From positions 1 through 64,000 of the forward strand of contig CAZJLR010000006.1 of the NCBI GenBank assembly GCA_964546815.1: 64,000 bases of DNA, in the 5' to 3' direction. Below, one piece after another: positions 24,922 through 34,269 of this stretch. Position 1 is the first letter of the stretch. The number at the start of each line of letters is the position of its first letter. The DNA is from JAIEPM01 sp964546815. GTDB lineage: Bacteria; Cyanobacteriota; Vampirovibrionia; Obscuribacterales; Obscuribacteraceae. Under the pieces are notes generated by a model. The model did no database searches. It was not told where the DNA came from and saw only the letters and a list, made by a program, of their open reading frames with translations. The translations under genes were made by a program, and so were the position numbers.

Positions 24922-26940
24922 TCACTTGAGTCCAATTTGGCTGCTAAGAGCGTTGATTTTTGCGTATAAATGCTCTGCCGTTGTCTTTTTACAAAATTCA
25001 AGTTCCTTTCGGGCTTTGGCGATCCATTCCTTGGCTTTGTTTGCATCTTTTTGATGTATGCAAATCTCTGCCTGCCAAGAATACACACAGCCAAACTCAT
25101 AATGCGCGGCAGGATCTTTTTTGCGCAGTTCAATCAAAGCACGATCAGCAATTTCTTGAGCCCGACGAAAGTCGCCATGTTCTATGTAAAAATTGCACAG
25201 ATGCGCAAGGGCGGCATGGGTAGATTCAACACCAGCTTTTTCGCGTTCAACTAAAGTGAACAAATTGCTAATCGCAGTTTTTTCTGCGGCCTCATTATTT
25301 GCATTGTGTTCAGCCTGGCAAAGCCAAGCAGCCTGGCGCAGAACGAATTCACTTACCTTTTTTGACGCTTGCAATCTGAATTGCACAGACTCTTGCAACA
25401 ATTGAATGGCTTCATCGTGCTTTCCTTGCAAATCTAGCATATGACCCAAAATCGACTGGCTGTCGTGAAACTTCATGCCAAGCCTTTCAATCTGAGGCGC
25501 CGCGCTCTTTTGCGCTTTATGGATGATAGGAAGAATAGCCACACTATTTAGACTGGCAGCAAAAATTTTTGACGATTTTTCAGTCAAGGAAATACACTCC
25601 TCGACAATTGCCGGACTTGGTTTTTCTTCAGAAAGTAGCAGAGCCAGATTAAGCTCTGCGTCACCCACTTGTTCGGACATATTTGGATTTGCCAGGCCAA
25701 CCACTTTATTTACATTTCGCCAGTCTTCAATTGCAACAGAACCTTTGCCTTCAGGAGTCTCCCGGCGCGCCTTCGCGATGCCCAGGTAACAGGCATATCG
25801 CATGTTAGCAGACTTGCCACCAAAGGCACGAGTGCCAGGCATCGTTTCGACCTCACTTAATATTCGCTTGTAAGCTGAAATTGCTTCAGAATATCGATCG
25901 GAATCCTTAGCGCTTTCTGCAACTTGAAATTCATTGTCTATCTCAATCCAGCTCTTGCTCTGGAGTGGTGCGCTCGTTTTATTCACATAGCGGAAAGCAA
26001 AGACTCCAGCAAACAACAATACTGCCAACGTCACAGCACACCATATCACAAGGCTTTTCTTTGGAAGAGCTTTTCCACTGAGTACCGGCTTATCACGACT
26101 TGCAATTTCAAGCAGACTACCCAACTCTTCCGCCGTTTGTGGTCGTTCATCAGGATTTTTGCTCAAACATCGAGCAAGCAGCTTACTCAAAGAAGGCTGA
26201 AGTTTTTTACGGGTAATTCTTTCATCCAATGGCTGCGGATTTTCACTCAAATGTTTCAACATCACTTCCTGAACAGTTTCTGCAATAAATGGTTTTGAAC
26301 CACTTATCGCTTCGTACATGACACAAGCAAGTGAATAGATATCAGAGCGAACATCCAACTTTTGCCCGCGGCACTGCTCGGGGCTCATGTAAGCGGGACT
26401 CCCGAGAATCTTATTTCCAGTATGCGTGGTGGCAGCTCCACTTTGAGACTCGAATCCTTCCATGTATTTGGCAATGCCGAAATCCAATATTTTTACAGAC
26501 TCATGGTCTTGCGCGGATTTCGCCAAAAAAATATTCTCGGGCTTTAAGTCCCTGTGCAAAATACCACGTTGATGCGCATAGGCAAGCGCGCTGCAGGCCT
26601 GTCCAAAAAATTGAAAAAACGATTCTAGTTCTAAGCTACCCTTTTGCTCAATGCGGGTTCTGAGTGTATCGCCTTCAAGATATTCCATGACGAAATATGG
26701 ACGTTCATCTGGGGATATACCGAAAGAAAAAAGTCGCACGATGTTGTCGTGCTCAAGTGAGCTTGTTGTTTTAGCTTCTCGTTGAAAGCGCCTGACGCTA
26801 GACTCATCATTTGCCAGAGACTGATGCAAAACCTTTATTGCTACAAAACGCTGCGTCATCAGTTGATGGGCTTTGTAGACAATTCCCATGCTGCCATTGG
26901 CAATCTCTTCGATTATTTCAAACTGATCAGAGATAAACAT
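24922..26940 (-). CDS. Membrane Ser/Thr protein kinase with TPR-like tail, copy 2
   Basis: The 672-aa protein has a kinase domain (about 7-275) with Lys36 in VAIKVL, HRDLKPEN (Asp131), DFG (Asp153) and GSPAYMSPEQ. The glycine loop is degenerate, with NGSMG for GxGxxG, but this is common in active bacterial kinases. One TM helix lies at about 299-321. The outer ~350 residues are TPR-like helical pairs, such as LGHMLDLQGKHDEAIQLLQESV. The plan equals the kinase at 1962-3890. The upstream SD is AGGAA, 7 nt before ATG 26940. Confidence 0.9.
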   Translation of the reverse strand: MFISDQFEIIEEIANGSMGIVYKAHQLMTQRFVAIKVLHQSLANDESSVRRFQREAKTTSSLEHDNIVRLFSFGISPDERPYFVMEYLEGDTLRTRIEQKGSLELESFFQFFGQACSALAYAHQRGILHRDLKPENIFLAKSAQDHESVKILDFGIAKYMEGFESQSGAATTHTGNKILGSPAYMSPEQCRGQKLDVRSDIYSLACVMYEAISGSKPFIAETVQEVMLKHLSENPQPLDERITRKKLQPSLSKLLARCLSKNPDERPQTAEELGSLLEIASRDKPVLSGKALPKKSLVIWCAVTLAVLLFAGVFAFRYVNKTSAPLQSKSWIEIDNEFQVAESAKDSDRYSEAISAYKRILSEVETMPGTRAFGGKSANMRYACYLGIAKARRETPEGKGSVAIEDWRNVNKVVGLANPNMSEQVGDAELNLALLLSEEKPSPAIVEECISLTEKSSKIFAASLNSVAILPIIHKAQKSAAPQIERLGMKFHDSQSILGHMLDLQGKHDEAIQLLQESVQFRLQASKKVSEFVLRQAAWLCQAEHNANNEAAEKTAISNLFTLVEREKAGVESTHAALAHLCNFYIEHGDFRRAQEIADRALIELRKKDPAAHYEFGCVYSWQAEICIHQKDANKAKEWIAKARKELEFCKKTTAEHLYAKINALSSQIGLK

Positions 26941-26968
26941 GCGCAGTTCCTGCGGTATAGCTGAATAT

Positions 26969-27934
26969 TCAGCGTTTATTCAACAAATTCCAAAGCGCCA
27001 GAATTTCGCAAATGTACAATGCCATCACAATCATTGTGCCTCGCAAATGAACAGATGAATCAGCCCCCTTTTTGGGGAACAACCACCAGGAAAACCATTT
27101 GACAAAGCGCGGCATAGTACCAAAAGTAGTTGCCAAAACGCTGCCTACCAAACCAATGAAACTGCCAACTGATGAGTTTAGTGACACCAGCAATGGGTTG
27201 AGGAAACGAATCTCTAACATGACCACAGGAAACAAACCTAGCAAAACAAGCATGGCAGTTTTCCAATTAGGAGGTGGTTGCCCGGTTTCCTTATCGAGCG
27301 GCACCCAACCAGGAAAAGACGAGGACATTTTTTTGAATTCTGTTCTCTCAACAAATTTCTCTGCCAACACCAGAAGTTCTTTGCGTTCATCAGAGGCAAA
27401 CCACTGCTCAAGATTTTCAGGAGTATCAAAGCGAACCATCGTCGTCCATTGACCAGAACGACCAGGTGCGGGAGGCTGCCAGTATGTGCCGTGATAACCT
27501 TTGTACTTTGCTTGCGCAGACTGAATTTTGCATTCCCAATCAAAATACTCAGCTTCCATGCCTTGTTTTACATTGGTCACAATTGCAGTTCCGACGCTGC
27601 CAAAAGTGCTGCCGGTATCAATTATGATTTCTTCGACCTTCAAGTCACAGCCTGCGCCAGGCGCCGATAAGTCTGCCAATAGCTCCGATCGCTTTTTAGA
27701 TTGCTTACAACTATTCGCTTTACTGCTGTTGCTAAATCGCTCAATCAATTTCCATTCGAAAGGATGTGCAGTTGACGGGGGAATGATTTCAGCACTCCAA
27801 AATCCATCAGCTTTGCCACCGGCTAGCATCAAATTTATCAATCGGATGCTGACAATAGACATGTCCATCCCTGCAGCACCGTTTACAGTGGTGACCATTG
27901 TCGAGACTTCGGCTTCTGTTGTCGATGAGGGCAA
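26969..27934 (-). CDS. ABM-domain protein with membrane C-terminus
   Basis: The 321-aa protein has a dimeric alpha/beta-barrel region of the antibiotic biosynthesis monooxygenase type (about 125-210: YHGTYWQPP, TTMVRFDTPENLEQWFASDERK), followed by GWVPLDKETG and PPPNWKTAMLVLLGLFP. Three to four hydrophobic helices fill the C-terminal third. The family is found in many bacteria and its reaction is generally unknown. The N-terminal ~110 residues may be a second, divergent ABM-like copy. The TTG start at 27934 is supported by GGAGG at 27941-27945, 6 nt upstream. It lies 28 bp from the kinase gene's start on the same strand. Confidence 0.7.
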   Translation of the reverse strand: MPSSTTEAEVSTMVTTVNGAAGMDMSIVSIRLINLMLAGGKADGFWSAEIIPPSTAHPFEWKLIERFSNSSKANSCKQSKKRSELLADLSAPGAGCDLKVEEIIIDTGSTFGSVGTAIVTNVKQGMEAEYFDWECKIQSAQAKYKGYHGTYWQPPAPGRSGQWTTMVRFDTPENLEQWFASDERKELLVLAEKFVERTEFKKMSSSFPGWVPLDKETGQPPPNWKTAMLVLLGLFPVVMLEIRFLNPLLVSLNSSVGSFIGLVGSVLATTFGTMPRFVKWFSWWLFPKKGADSSVHLRGTMIVMALYICEILALWNLLNKR

Positions 27935-28101
27935 AAGGTGCCTCCGGGGCTTGATTATAGGTCTAGCGAAGCTAAAAGATCGGGCAACCTGATGTCCATG
28001 AAATCATTCATGGCTGCAAAATTGTATAGCATGTTGATTCTGATAACCATAGAAACAATGGCACAGAATTCAAACAATGCGAAGGCGACCGCACAATCTG
28101 C

Positions 28102-29196
28102 CTACTTCCGAGTCGGCTTAGGCTCAATTGTAGCCTTAACATTTTTGGTGCCAGAAATGGAACGTTCGATTGAATGAACAATATCAATATTCGTCGTCTG
28201 GTTAACAGTATTGACGTGATCCCAATCTTTGATGTGGCGCTTAAACTCGCGACCACAATCAATGCTTTTGAGCAAGCCTTGAATGGCCTGTGGAGCACGC
28301 TCGCCACAAACATCAACGCCCACCAAATTTGCAGAATCTGCAACTCGACTTACAATACTGAGCAATTCACTGAGCTTCATATCGCCCTGATCCCAATCTG
28401 TAATAGCGTCATTTTCCTGCAGTACATCTTTATCGATGGTTATATACACATTTTTTCCGGCGAGCTCTTTAGCCAAACGATCGCCCAGAGCATCGGCGCC
28501 ATTCTTTCTAACTGTGTTAAATCGCAATTCTGTGCCAAAAAAACCTTTTTGCGATGACTCAACACCATTCACTTTGCTAACCCATTTAAATGGCACAAAA
28601 CTGCTCTTTCGCAGAAGTGGGTACATCTCTACTCTGCCACTGCACAATTCTTTGAATGGCGCGAAAAGAAATTGATCGCCTCTCAAGTCGTCACTATTTT
28701 GACCAACCATGATGACGCGTTCTACCCACGGATGCTGCAGCGCTTGCACCACCCAGGCACCACAATGGAAATGTTCTGGAGCCTTAAACCAATCAGGATG
28801 ATTATCAAACAAAATAATCGAAACAGGCTGCGCAGATTTAGGAAGCGATTCGATGAGAGTCGCAGTAACCATATGCAAATCGCCCGAGCCATCAAATGTT
28901 AACCATTTGTCCGAGGGATATTTGCCACGCATTTCCGAAACAGCAGCACGCAAAATTCTTAAGCCCTTAGAACCGGCCCACAAACGAATGAACTTCTCCG
29001 AAGAAGTTAAATCTCGCCGTTCGTCGATGAGCGGCGTGAGTTTATTTTGCGATGAGACACTTTTGTCTATGTCGAGATTGAGTACTTTCCAGCCAGGAAT
29101 GTCTGCGCATGTAGCAGACTGCATTGACATCAAAGCAAGGAGGATGGCTTGCAATGCAGCACAAGAAGCAAGATGTCTTTTAGTCTGCATGTACAT
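28102..29196 (-). CDS. Exported arginase-fold (ureohydrolase-like) protein
   Basis: The 364-aa protein has a hydrophobic N-terminus (about residues 9-30, ending QSATCA-D) that looks like a signal peptide, possibly with a lipoprotein-like Cys30. The body carries the six metal-ligand positions of the arginase/agmatinase/formiminoglutamase fold: His108 in GSGDLH, Asp131, His133 and Asp135 in FDNHPDW, and Asp255 and Asp257 in TIDKDVL. The usual family reads GGDHS, DAHxD and SxDxD, so the core is kept while flanking residues differ. Substrate is unknown. Ureohydrolases are normally cytoplasmic, so export is unusual. Confidence 0.72.
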   Translation of the reverse strand: MYMQTKRHLASCAALQAILLALMSMQSATCADIPGWKVLNLDIDKSVSSQNKLTPLIDERRDLTSSEKFIRLWAGSKGLRILRAAVSEMRGKYPSDKWLTFDGSGDLHMVTATLIESLPKSAQPVSIILFDNHPDWFKAPEHFHCGAWVVQALQHPWVERVIMVGQNSDDLRGDQFLFAPFKELCSGRVEMYPLLRKSSFVPFKWVSKVNGVESSQKGFFGTELRFNTVRKNGADALGDRLAKELAGKNVYITIDKDVLQENDAITDWDQGDMKLSELLSIVSRVADSANLVGVDVCGERAPQAIQGLLKSIDCGREFKRHIKDWDHVNTVNQTTNIDIVHSIERSISGTKNVKATIEPKPTRK

Positions 29197-29319
29197 CCGT
29201 CACTTAAATTGCAGGAACAAAGCGATTATAACTCAAGCAAAGAAGCGCTGCATTTCAAAATCACCAATCGCGCAAATCAATTACCCATCTGTAAGTCGAG
29301 TTCGAAACCTTTATTGTGC

Positions 29320-29345
29320 GGGCGACGCGGTGCATGCACCCGCCC
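29320..29345. repeat. Dispersed palindrome, GGTGCATGCACC core
   Basis: A GGGCG arm and a CGCCC arm flank a perfect 12-bp palindrome GGTGCATGCACC. It resembles the copies at 28-127 and 20875-20897. It lies in the 419-bp region upstream of purF, where I see no gene. Confidence 0.5.
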
Positions 29346-29615
29346 AAAAGCAAGATCTCAGATCAAAAAAAACGAAATCTTCCCTTCATTGCTGAGCACG
29401 CACTTCAGGCTCAAAGCGAATCACAAATCTAGCCCTTAGAATATTGAAGGGCAAAGAAGACGGTCGAGATATCCGATCTATAGCCACATGTATTTGTTTT
29501 GCGCCTTGTTAACTTTTGCTAGCATAAGATGAGAAAATGCCCTTAGTAACAGGACTTTGGCGTATGCTGTGCAGCTATATTTGAGCCAGCCTCTCAGTTT
29601 TAAGGGGAATTTTCT

Positions 29616-31055
29616 ATGTGCGGTCTCATTGGAGTAGTCGGGACAGACGACTCGGCGTATGAGGCTTTTGCTGGGCTTCTAAACCTTCAGCACAGAGGAC
29701 AAGACGGCGCCGGTATCTTGACTGTTGATACTAAGCGCAATCAGTTCAACATTCAAAAAGGCAGCGGTCTTGTCGACAATGTGTTTTCAGAGCGGAGTTT
29801 CCGCTCTCTGCGCGGCCCCGCAGCCATCGGTCATACGCGCTATGCCACGATCGGTCGCAGAGATCCCAATCTCTTGCAACCATTCCTGGACAGCCATTCA
29901 GGCATAGCAATCGGTCACAACGGCAATATTGTCAACTGTTACCAACTTCGCGAAGACCTTCACAAGTCACATCCAAACATCATCTTTGCTTCCGAATCAG
30001 ACTCAGAAGTCATATTGCAGCTCCTTTCAACCTATTTGAAGGGAGAGCCGCCAAAAGACAATGACGCATTGTTCGCCGCAATCGGTTACTCAATGTCTGA
30101 GTTAGTCGGCAGTTATGCAGTAGTAGGCTTGCTGAAAAATTGCACCATATTCGGCTTTCGCGATCCCAATGGCATTCGCCCTCTATTTATGGGCAAAAGA
30201 GACAACAACATTTATGCTTTCGCCAGCGAAAGCGTAGCTTTAGATTATCTTGGTTATAGCGAAATCGAAGAAGTCAAACCAGGCGAAGCGGTAATAATCA
30301 CGCTTTCCGGCAAAGTCGAGCGACGTATGCTTTTCCAAAAGTCTATTTCCCCGTGTATGTTTGAGTGGGTTTATTTTGCCCGCGTCGAATCGATGATGGG
30401 CAACACATCGGTTTACCAAGCCCGCTTTCAGCTCGGTTTGATTTTAGCCGAAGAAGTTAAACGACGTGGAATCGAAGCAGATGTTGTTTTGCCTATTCCA
30501 GAAACCAGCCGCATTTCAGCAGGCGCTATGGCTGAAGCTCTCGATTTACCATTTAGAGAATTGCTTATCAAAAATCGCTATGTGCAACGTACATTTTTGT
30601 TGGACGACCAGGCAGCAAGGCAACAGGCAATCAAACGCAAACTATTTCCAATCGCGGCAGAAATTGCGGGCAAAAGATGCATCGTAGTTGACGATAGTAT
30701 CGTTCGCGGCAACACCGCGGTGCAGATCGTAAAACTGATAAAGGCGGCTGGAGCAAAGGAAGTTACTCTAGTATCAACCTGCCCACCGATTCAAAACCCT
30801 TGCTATTACGGCATCGATTTTCCAAGCAATGCAGAATTAGTCGCTTACGACCGCACTGAAGCACAAATTGCAAAAGAACTCGGCGCAGATCGCGTAGTTT
30901 ATCAATCGCTTGAAGGATTGAAAAAAGCACTGGGTCAAAATTCGTTGTGCACGGGCTGCCTCGACAAAGGCTACCCGACCGACGTTTCACATGGCTCAAT
31001 GTTTGAAGAGCAAAGAAGTATAGATAGAGGCAAGAGCCTCAGCGAAACAGTTTAA
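29616..31055 (+). CDS. purF: Amidophosphoribosyltransferase
   Basis: PurF makes 5-phosphoribosylamine from PRPP and glutamine, the first committed step to IMP. Cys2 in MCGLIGVVG is the glutaminase nucleophile, exposed by Met removal; there is no propeptide. It has LQHRGQDGAGI, GHTRYAT, and the phosphoribosyltransferase motif VVDDSIVRGNT. Length (479 aa) is standard. The SD AAGGGG precedes the ATG by 9 nt. It is the first gene of an eight-gene pur operon reading purF-C-D-N-SL-Q-M-H. purE, purK, purB and guaA/B are not in the window. Confidence 0.97.
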   Translation: MCGLIGVVGTDDSAYEAFAGLLNLQHRGQDGAGILTVDTKRNQFNIQKGSGLVDNVFSERSFRSLRGPAAIGHTRYATIGRRDPNLLQPFLDSHSGIAIGHNGNIVNCYQLREDLHKSHPNIIFASESDSEVILQLLSTYLKGEPPKDNDALFAAIGYSMSELVGSYAVVGLLKNCTIFGFRDPNGIRPLFMGKRDNNIYAFASESVALDYLGYSEIEEVKPGEAVIITLSGKVERRMLFQKSISPCMFEWVYFARVESMMGNTSVYQARFQLGLILAEEVKRRGIEADVVLPIPETSRISAGAMAEALDLPFRELLIKNRYVQRTFLLDDQAARQQAIKRKLFPIAAEIAGKRCIVVDDSIVRGNTAVQIVKLIKAAGAKEVTLVSTCPPIQNPCYYGIDFPSNAELVAYDRTEAQIAKELGADRVVYQSLEGLKKALGQNSLCTGCLDKGYPTDVSHGSMFEEQRSIDRGKSLSETV

Positions 31056-31071
31056 ACGGAGAACAAGGGTT

Positions 31072-32268
31072 GTGAGCACGGCCGAACAAAAGAAGCTGAA
31101 TCTTGCTTATGAAGGATCAGTCAAGCGCGTCTGGCAATGTCCCTGGGAAAACGACTCCCTGTTATTTCAATTTACCGATGATTACTCTGTATTCGATTGG
31201 GGCAAGATGCCTGATACTATCGAAAACAAAGGCAGAGCTCTGGCTGTTTTTGGCGCATACTTTTTTGAGCTTTTGGAAAAAGCATCTTTTTGGCAAGAGC
31301 TAGCAGCAGAAACGCCCCCTGCAAATCTGGACAAAGAATTTCTCAAGAAGCTGAAAGACAGCGCAGCTATGAAGTCATTGCAGACAGATGGACTGCAATC
31401 ACATTACCAGGGACTGGTAAACGAAGATGGCGAGCGCCTCAGCCTGGCAAAAGCAGCAAGTTCAGCGCAAACAATATATATGCAAGTCCGGAAGGCTGAG
31501 GTTCAACGACCACAGCCTTTCGTCGTTCTTGGGCAAAATGTTTTCCACTATCCGCAAGTAAATCAATCTGCAAAAACACGCCTCATTCCGCTGGAAGTAG
31601 TGTTCAGATTTGGAATGCCACAAGGCAGCTCACTCAAAGAAAGACTGCAGAAAAATCCATCTTACGCTCAAACACTCGGATTGAACAAAACTCCTGCTGA
31701 AGGCGAATTGTTCGACAGACCAGTGCTTGAGTTTTACACAAAGCTCGAGCCGCGAGACAGACTCCTCAGCGTACAGGAAGCGATTTTGATCTCAGGACTT
31801 GAGCAAGAGCAATTTCATGACCTTGTTGAACGCGCACAATTAATTAGTCTGGCACTCTTCCAAACTTTCGCAAAACGTGGCATCCAACTTTGGGATGGCA
31901 AGTTTGAATTCGTATTACACAACGACAAAGTTATTTTGGCCGACAGCATAGGTCCCGATGAGCTGCGCTTGCTATATAAAGAATCACATCTTTCCAAAGA
32001 AATGATCAGGCAAGTCTATCGCGGCTCAAAATGGGAAAAATCGCTGAAAGAAGCACAAAAGCTCGCGGCAGAACGTTGCACTCTTGCCTGGAAAGAAATT
32101 TGTGCCAAAGAATTGAATGCTGTACCAGAGCCATTCAGCGCAGACATTCGTGAATTGCTCAACAAACTCTATGGCGTCATTGCCAACAGAGTCAGCAACG
32201 AAGAATTGTTTAGTGACCACCCACAACTTGACGAATTCGTAGCCACGGCAAAGGCACGAGGACTATAA
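31072..32268 (+). CDS. purC: SAICAR synthase, long form
   Basis: Phosphoribosylaminoimidazole-succinocarboxamide synthase joins CAIR and aspartate using ATP. The N-terminal YEGSVKRVWQ and FTDDYSVFDWGKMPD segments are the family ATP-site and substrate loops, and VLADSIGPDELRL is the later acidic motif. At 398 aa it is much longer than the ~240-aa bacterial type, because of inserts around residues 80-140 and a long C-terminal end, so it belongs to the long-form branch. The GTG start is 16 bp after the purF stop. Confidence 0.9.
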   Translation: MSTAEQKKLNLAYEGSVKRVWQCPWENDSLLFQFTDDYSVFDWGKMPDTIENKGRALAVFGAYFFELLEKASFWQELAAETPPANLDKEFLKKLKDSAAMKSLQTDGLQSHYQGLVNEDGERLSLAKAASSAQTIYMQVRKAEVQRPQPFVVLGQNVFHYPQVNQSAKTRLIPLEVVFRFGMPQGSSLKERLQKNPSYAQTLGLNKTPAEGELFDRPVLEFYTKLEPRDRLLSVQEAILISGLEQEQFHDLVERAQLISLALFQTFAKRGIQLWDGKFEFVLHNDKVILADSIGPDELRLLYKESHLSKEMIRQVYRGSKWEKSLKEAQKLAAERCTLAWKEICAKELNAVPEPFSADIRELLNKLYGVIANRVSNEELFSDHPQLDEFVATAKARGL

Positions 32269-32281
32269 GGAGGAAGCTTCG

Positions 32282-33616
32282 ATGTTGCCGGACAAACCAG
32301 TAAAAGTGATGGTAATTGGCGGTGGAGGTCGCGAACACGCGATTTGCTGGAAGTTGGCCCAGAGCCCTCTTGTAGAAAAAATGTACTGCGCGCCGGGAAA
32401 TGGCGGCACTGCCACACTTGAAAAAACTGAAAATGTCGATATTAAAGTCGACGACTTTAAAGGCATCGAGCATTTCGCCAAAGAAAATGCGATAGACCTG
32501 CTAGTAATTGGGCCGGACAATCCGCTGGCAGACGGCATAGTAGACCATCTCGAGTCAGCCGGACTGCGCGTTTTTGGACCAAGAAAAGCAGGCGCACAGC
32601 TTGAGTCATCTAAAGCTTTCTCAAAAGACTTCATGGTGCAGCACCAAATTCCCACGGCTAGACATTGCACATTCGAGTCGCATGAAGATGCCTGCGATTT
32701 CGTCAGACACAACTCATGGGCTCGTGTCGTAAAAGTAGACGGACTCGCGCTGGGCAAAGGTGTATTCGTTTGCGACAATGAAACAGAAACACTCGATGCT
32801 CTGCAAATAATTTTCAGGCAAAATCGATTTGGTTTATCCGGAAGAAAAGTTGTAATCGAAGAACGTCTACTGGGCGAAGAAGTTTCACTGCTGATGTTCT
32901 GCGATGGAAAGAGCCTGGCACTAATGCCGGCATCGCAAGATCACAAACGCAGATATGAAGAAGACAAAGGACCCAACACCGGTGGAATGGGAGTTTACGC
33001 CCCGGTTGAATTGTACAGCCGCTGCAAAGACGTAATACAAGAAGAAGTCATAGCTCCACTTCAAAAAGCATTAGACTCAGGCAGCATAAAATTCAAAGGC
33101 ATACTTTACGCCGGGCTGCTGATTGTTCGTGGTCACGAATGGAGCGAAGCTAGCAGAACGCCTTCTCGTTCAGAATTCAAACCGTACGTACTTGAGTTTA
33201 ATGCTCGCTTCGGCGACCCAGAAACTCAAGTAATTTTGCCTTTGCTAGAAAGCGACTTGCTTCAAATTTTATGGTCATGCACAGATGGCAGTCTGGCTGA
33301 GCAAAAAATAGAGTGGTCTGAGAAATCAGCTTGCTGCGTAATTGCTTGCGCCGAAGCTTATCCGGAAGGCTCATCCAACGGCGAAGAAATAAAAATCGGC
33401 ACAGTGAATAACGGCACAATTTTGTTCCACGCCGGCACAAAACTAGAGCAAGACAAACTCATCAGCGCAGGCGGCAGAGTCATCGGCGTGACTGCGCTCG
33501 GCGACAGCCTAAATCAAGCAATCGAACACGCATACGAAGGCATCAAATCAGTCTCATTCAAAGACATGGCATTCAGAAGAGACATCGGCAGGAGGGCATT
33601 ATCGGGATGTCCATAA
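32282..33616 (+). CDS. purD: Phosphoribosylamine-glycine ligase
   Basis: GAR synthetase is an ATP-grasp enzyme that condenses phosphoribosylamine with glycine. It has VIGGGGREHAICWKL at the N-terminus, VKVDGLALGKGVFVCDN in the ATP-grasp region and the family signature RFGDPETQVILPLLESDL. The length, 444 aa, is slightly above the usual 420-430. Its 3' end overlaps purN by 10 nt. An AAGGAGG SD lies before the ATG. Confidence 0.96.
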   Translation: MLPDKPVKVMVIGGGGREHAICWKLAQSPLVEKMYCAPGNGGTATLEKTENVDIKVDDFKGIEHFAKENAIDLLVIGPDNPLADGIVDHLESAGLRVFGPRKAGAQLESSKAFSKDFMVQHQIPTARHCTFESHEDACDFVRHNSWARVVKVDGLALGKGVFVCDNETETLDALQIIFRQNRFGLSGRKVVIEERLLGEEVSLLMFCDGKSLALMPASQDHKRRYEEDKGPNTGGMGVYAPVELYSRCKDVIQEEVIAPLQKALDSGSIKFKGILYAGLLIVRGHEWSEASRTPSRSEFKPYVLEFNARFGDPETQVILPLLESDLLQILWSCTDGSLAEQKIEWSEKSACCVIACAEAYPEGSSNGEEIKIGTVNNGTILFHAGTKLEQDKLISAGGRVIGVTALGDSLNQAIEHAYEGIKSVSFKDMAFRRDIGRRALSGCP

Positions 33617-34269
33617 AGCTAGCCATTCTTGTCTCTGGACGTGGCTCTAATATGACTGCAATCATTGACGCTATCGAAGCGGGAAAGCTTGACGCGAAAG
33701 TAGCGGTAGTTTTTTCAAATAACCCCGAGGCCCAGGGGCTCGACACAGCAAAGTCGCGCGGAATACCAACCGCATCGCTTTCACATCGCGGAATGAAACG
33801 CCAGGAACACGAGCAAAGAGTTCTCGAATTATTGGCAAACTACGAATTCGATTATGTAGTCTTGGCCGGTTATATGCGTGTGCTTTCGGAAACTTTCTTG
33901 CAGGCAATGAAAGACGAAAGAGGATTTTTCAAAGTAATCAATATACATCCTTCATTGCTGCCAGCCTTCCCAGGTGCTCACGCATATGAGGAAGCATTCG
34001 ACTACGGAGTGCGCGTTTCAGGCATAACTGTCCACCTTGTCGATGAGAAGGTTGACCACGGTCCGATTCTTGCGCAAGAAAGTTTTCCCCGCTATGAAAG
34101 CGACGACATAGAAACTTTCAAGTCACGTGGACTTGCCTTAGAACACAAACTTTTTCCTCAAGTACTTCAAGAAATTTCTAAAAACGGCATAAATTTCATT
34201 AGCCGCTGTGAACACGTTTCTCCTGCCACAAAAAATGTCCATGACAAAAGAGAGGCAACAGTCAAATGA
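33607..34269 (+). CDS. purN: Glycinamide ribonucleotide formyltransferase
   Basis: PurN uses 10-formyl-tetrahydrofolate to formylate GAR. It has AILVSGRGSNMTAI at the N-terminus, the catalytic NIHPSLLPAFPG (Asn and His), and VDEKVDHGPILAQ with the catalytic Asp. 220 aa, slightly long; the last ~25 residues are extra. The ATG overlaps purD by 10 nt, with AGGAGG about 10 nt upstream, and its stop overlaps purSL by 4 nt. Confidence 0.96.
   Translation: MSIKLAILVSGRGSNMTAIIDAIEAGKLDAKVAVVFSNNPEAQGLDTAKSRGIPTASLSHRGMKRQEHEQRVLELLANYEFDYVVLAGYMRVLSETFLQAMKDERGFFKVINIHPSLLPAFPGAHAYEEAFDYGVRVSGITVHLVDEKVDHGPILAQESFPRYESDDIETFKSRGLALEHKLFPQVLQEISKNGINFISRCEHVSPATKNVHDKREATVK

Noticed and set aside
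28853..29395. + strand open frame antisense to the arginase-fold gene
   Set aside because: It is a shadow of the coding strand with no SD or recognised domain.
29197..29615. Purine riboswitch or tRNA before purF
   Set aside because: No aptamer core or tRNA T-loop pattern with matching stems was found; only the palindrome at 29320-29345.
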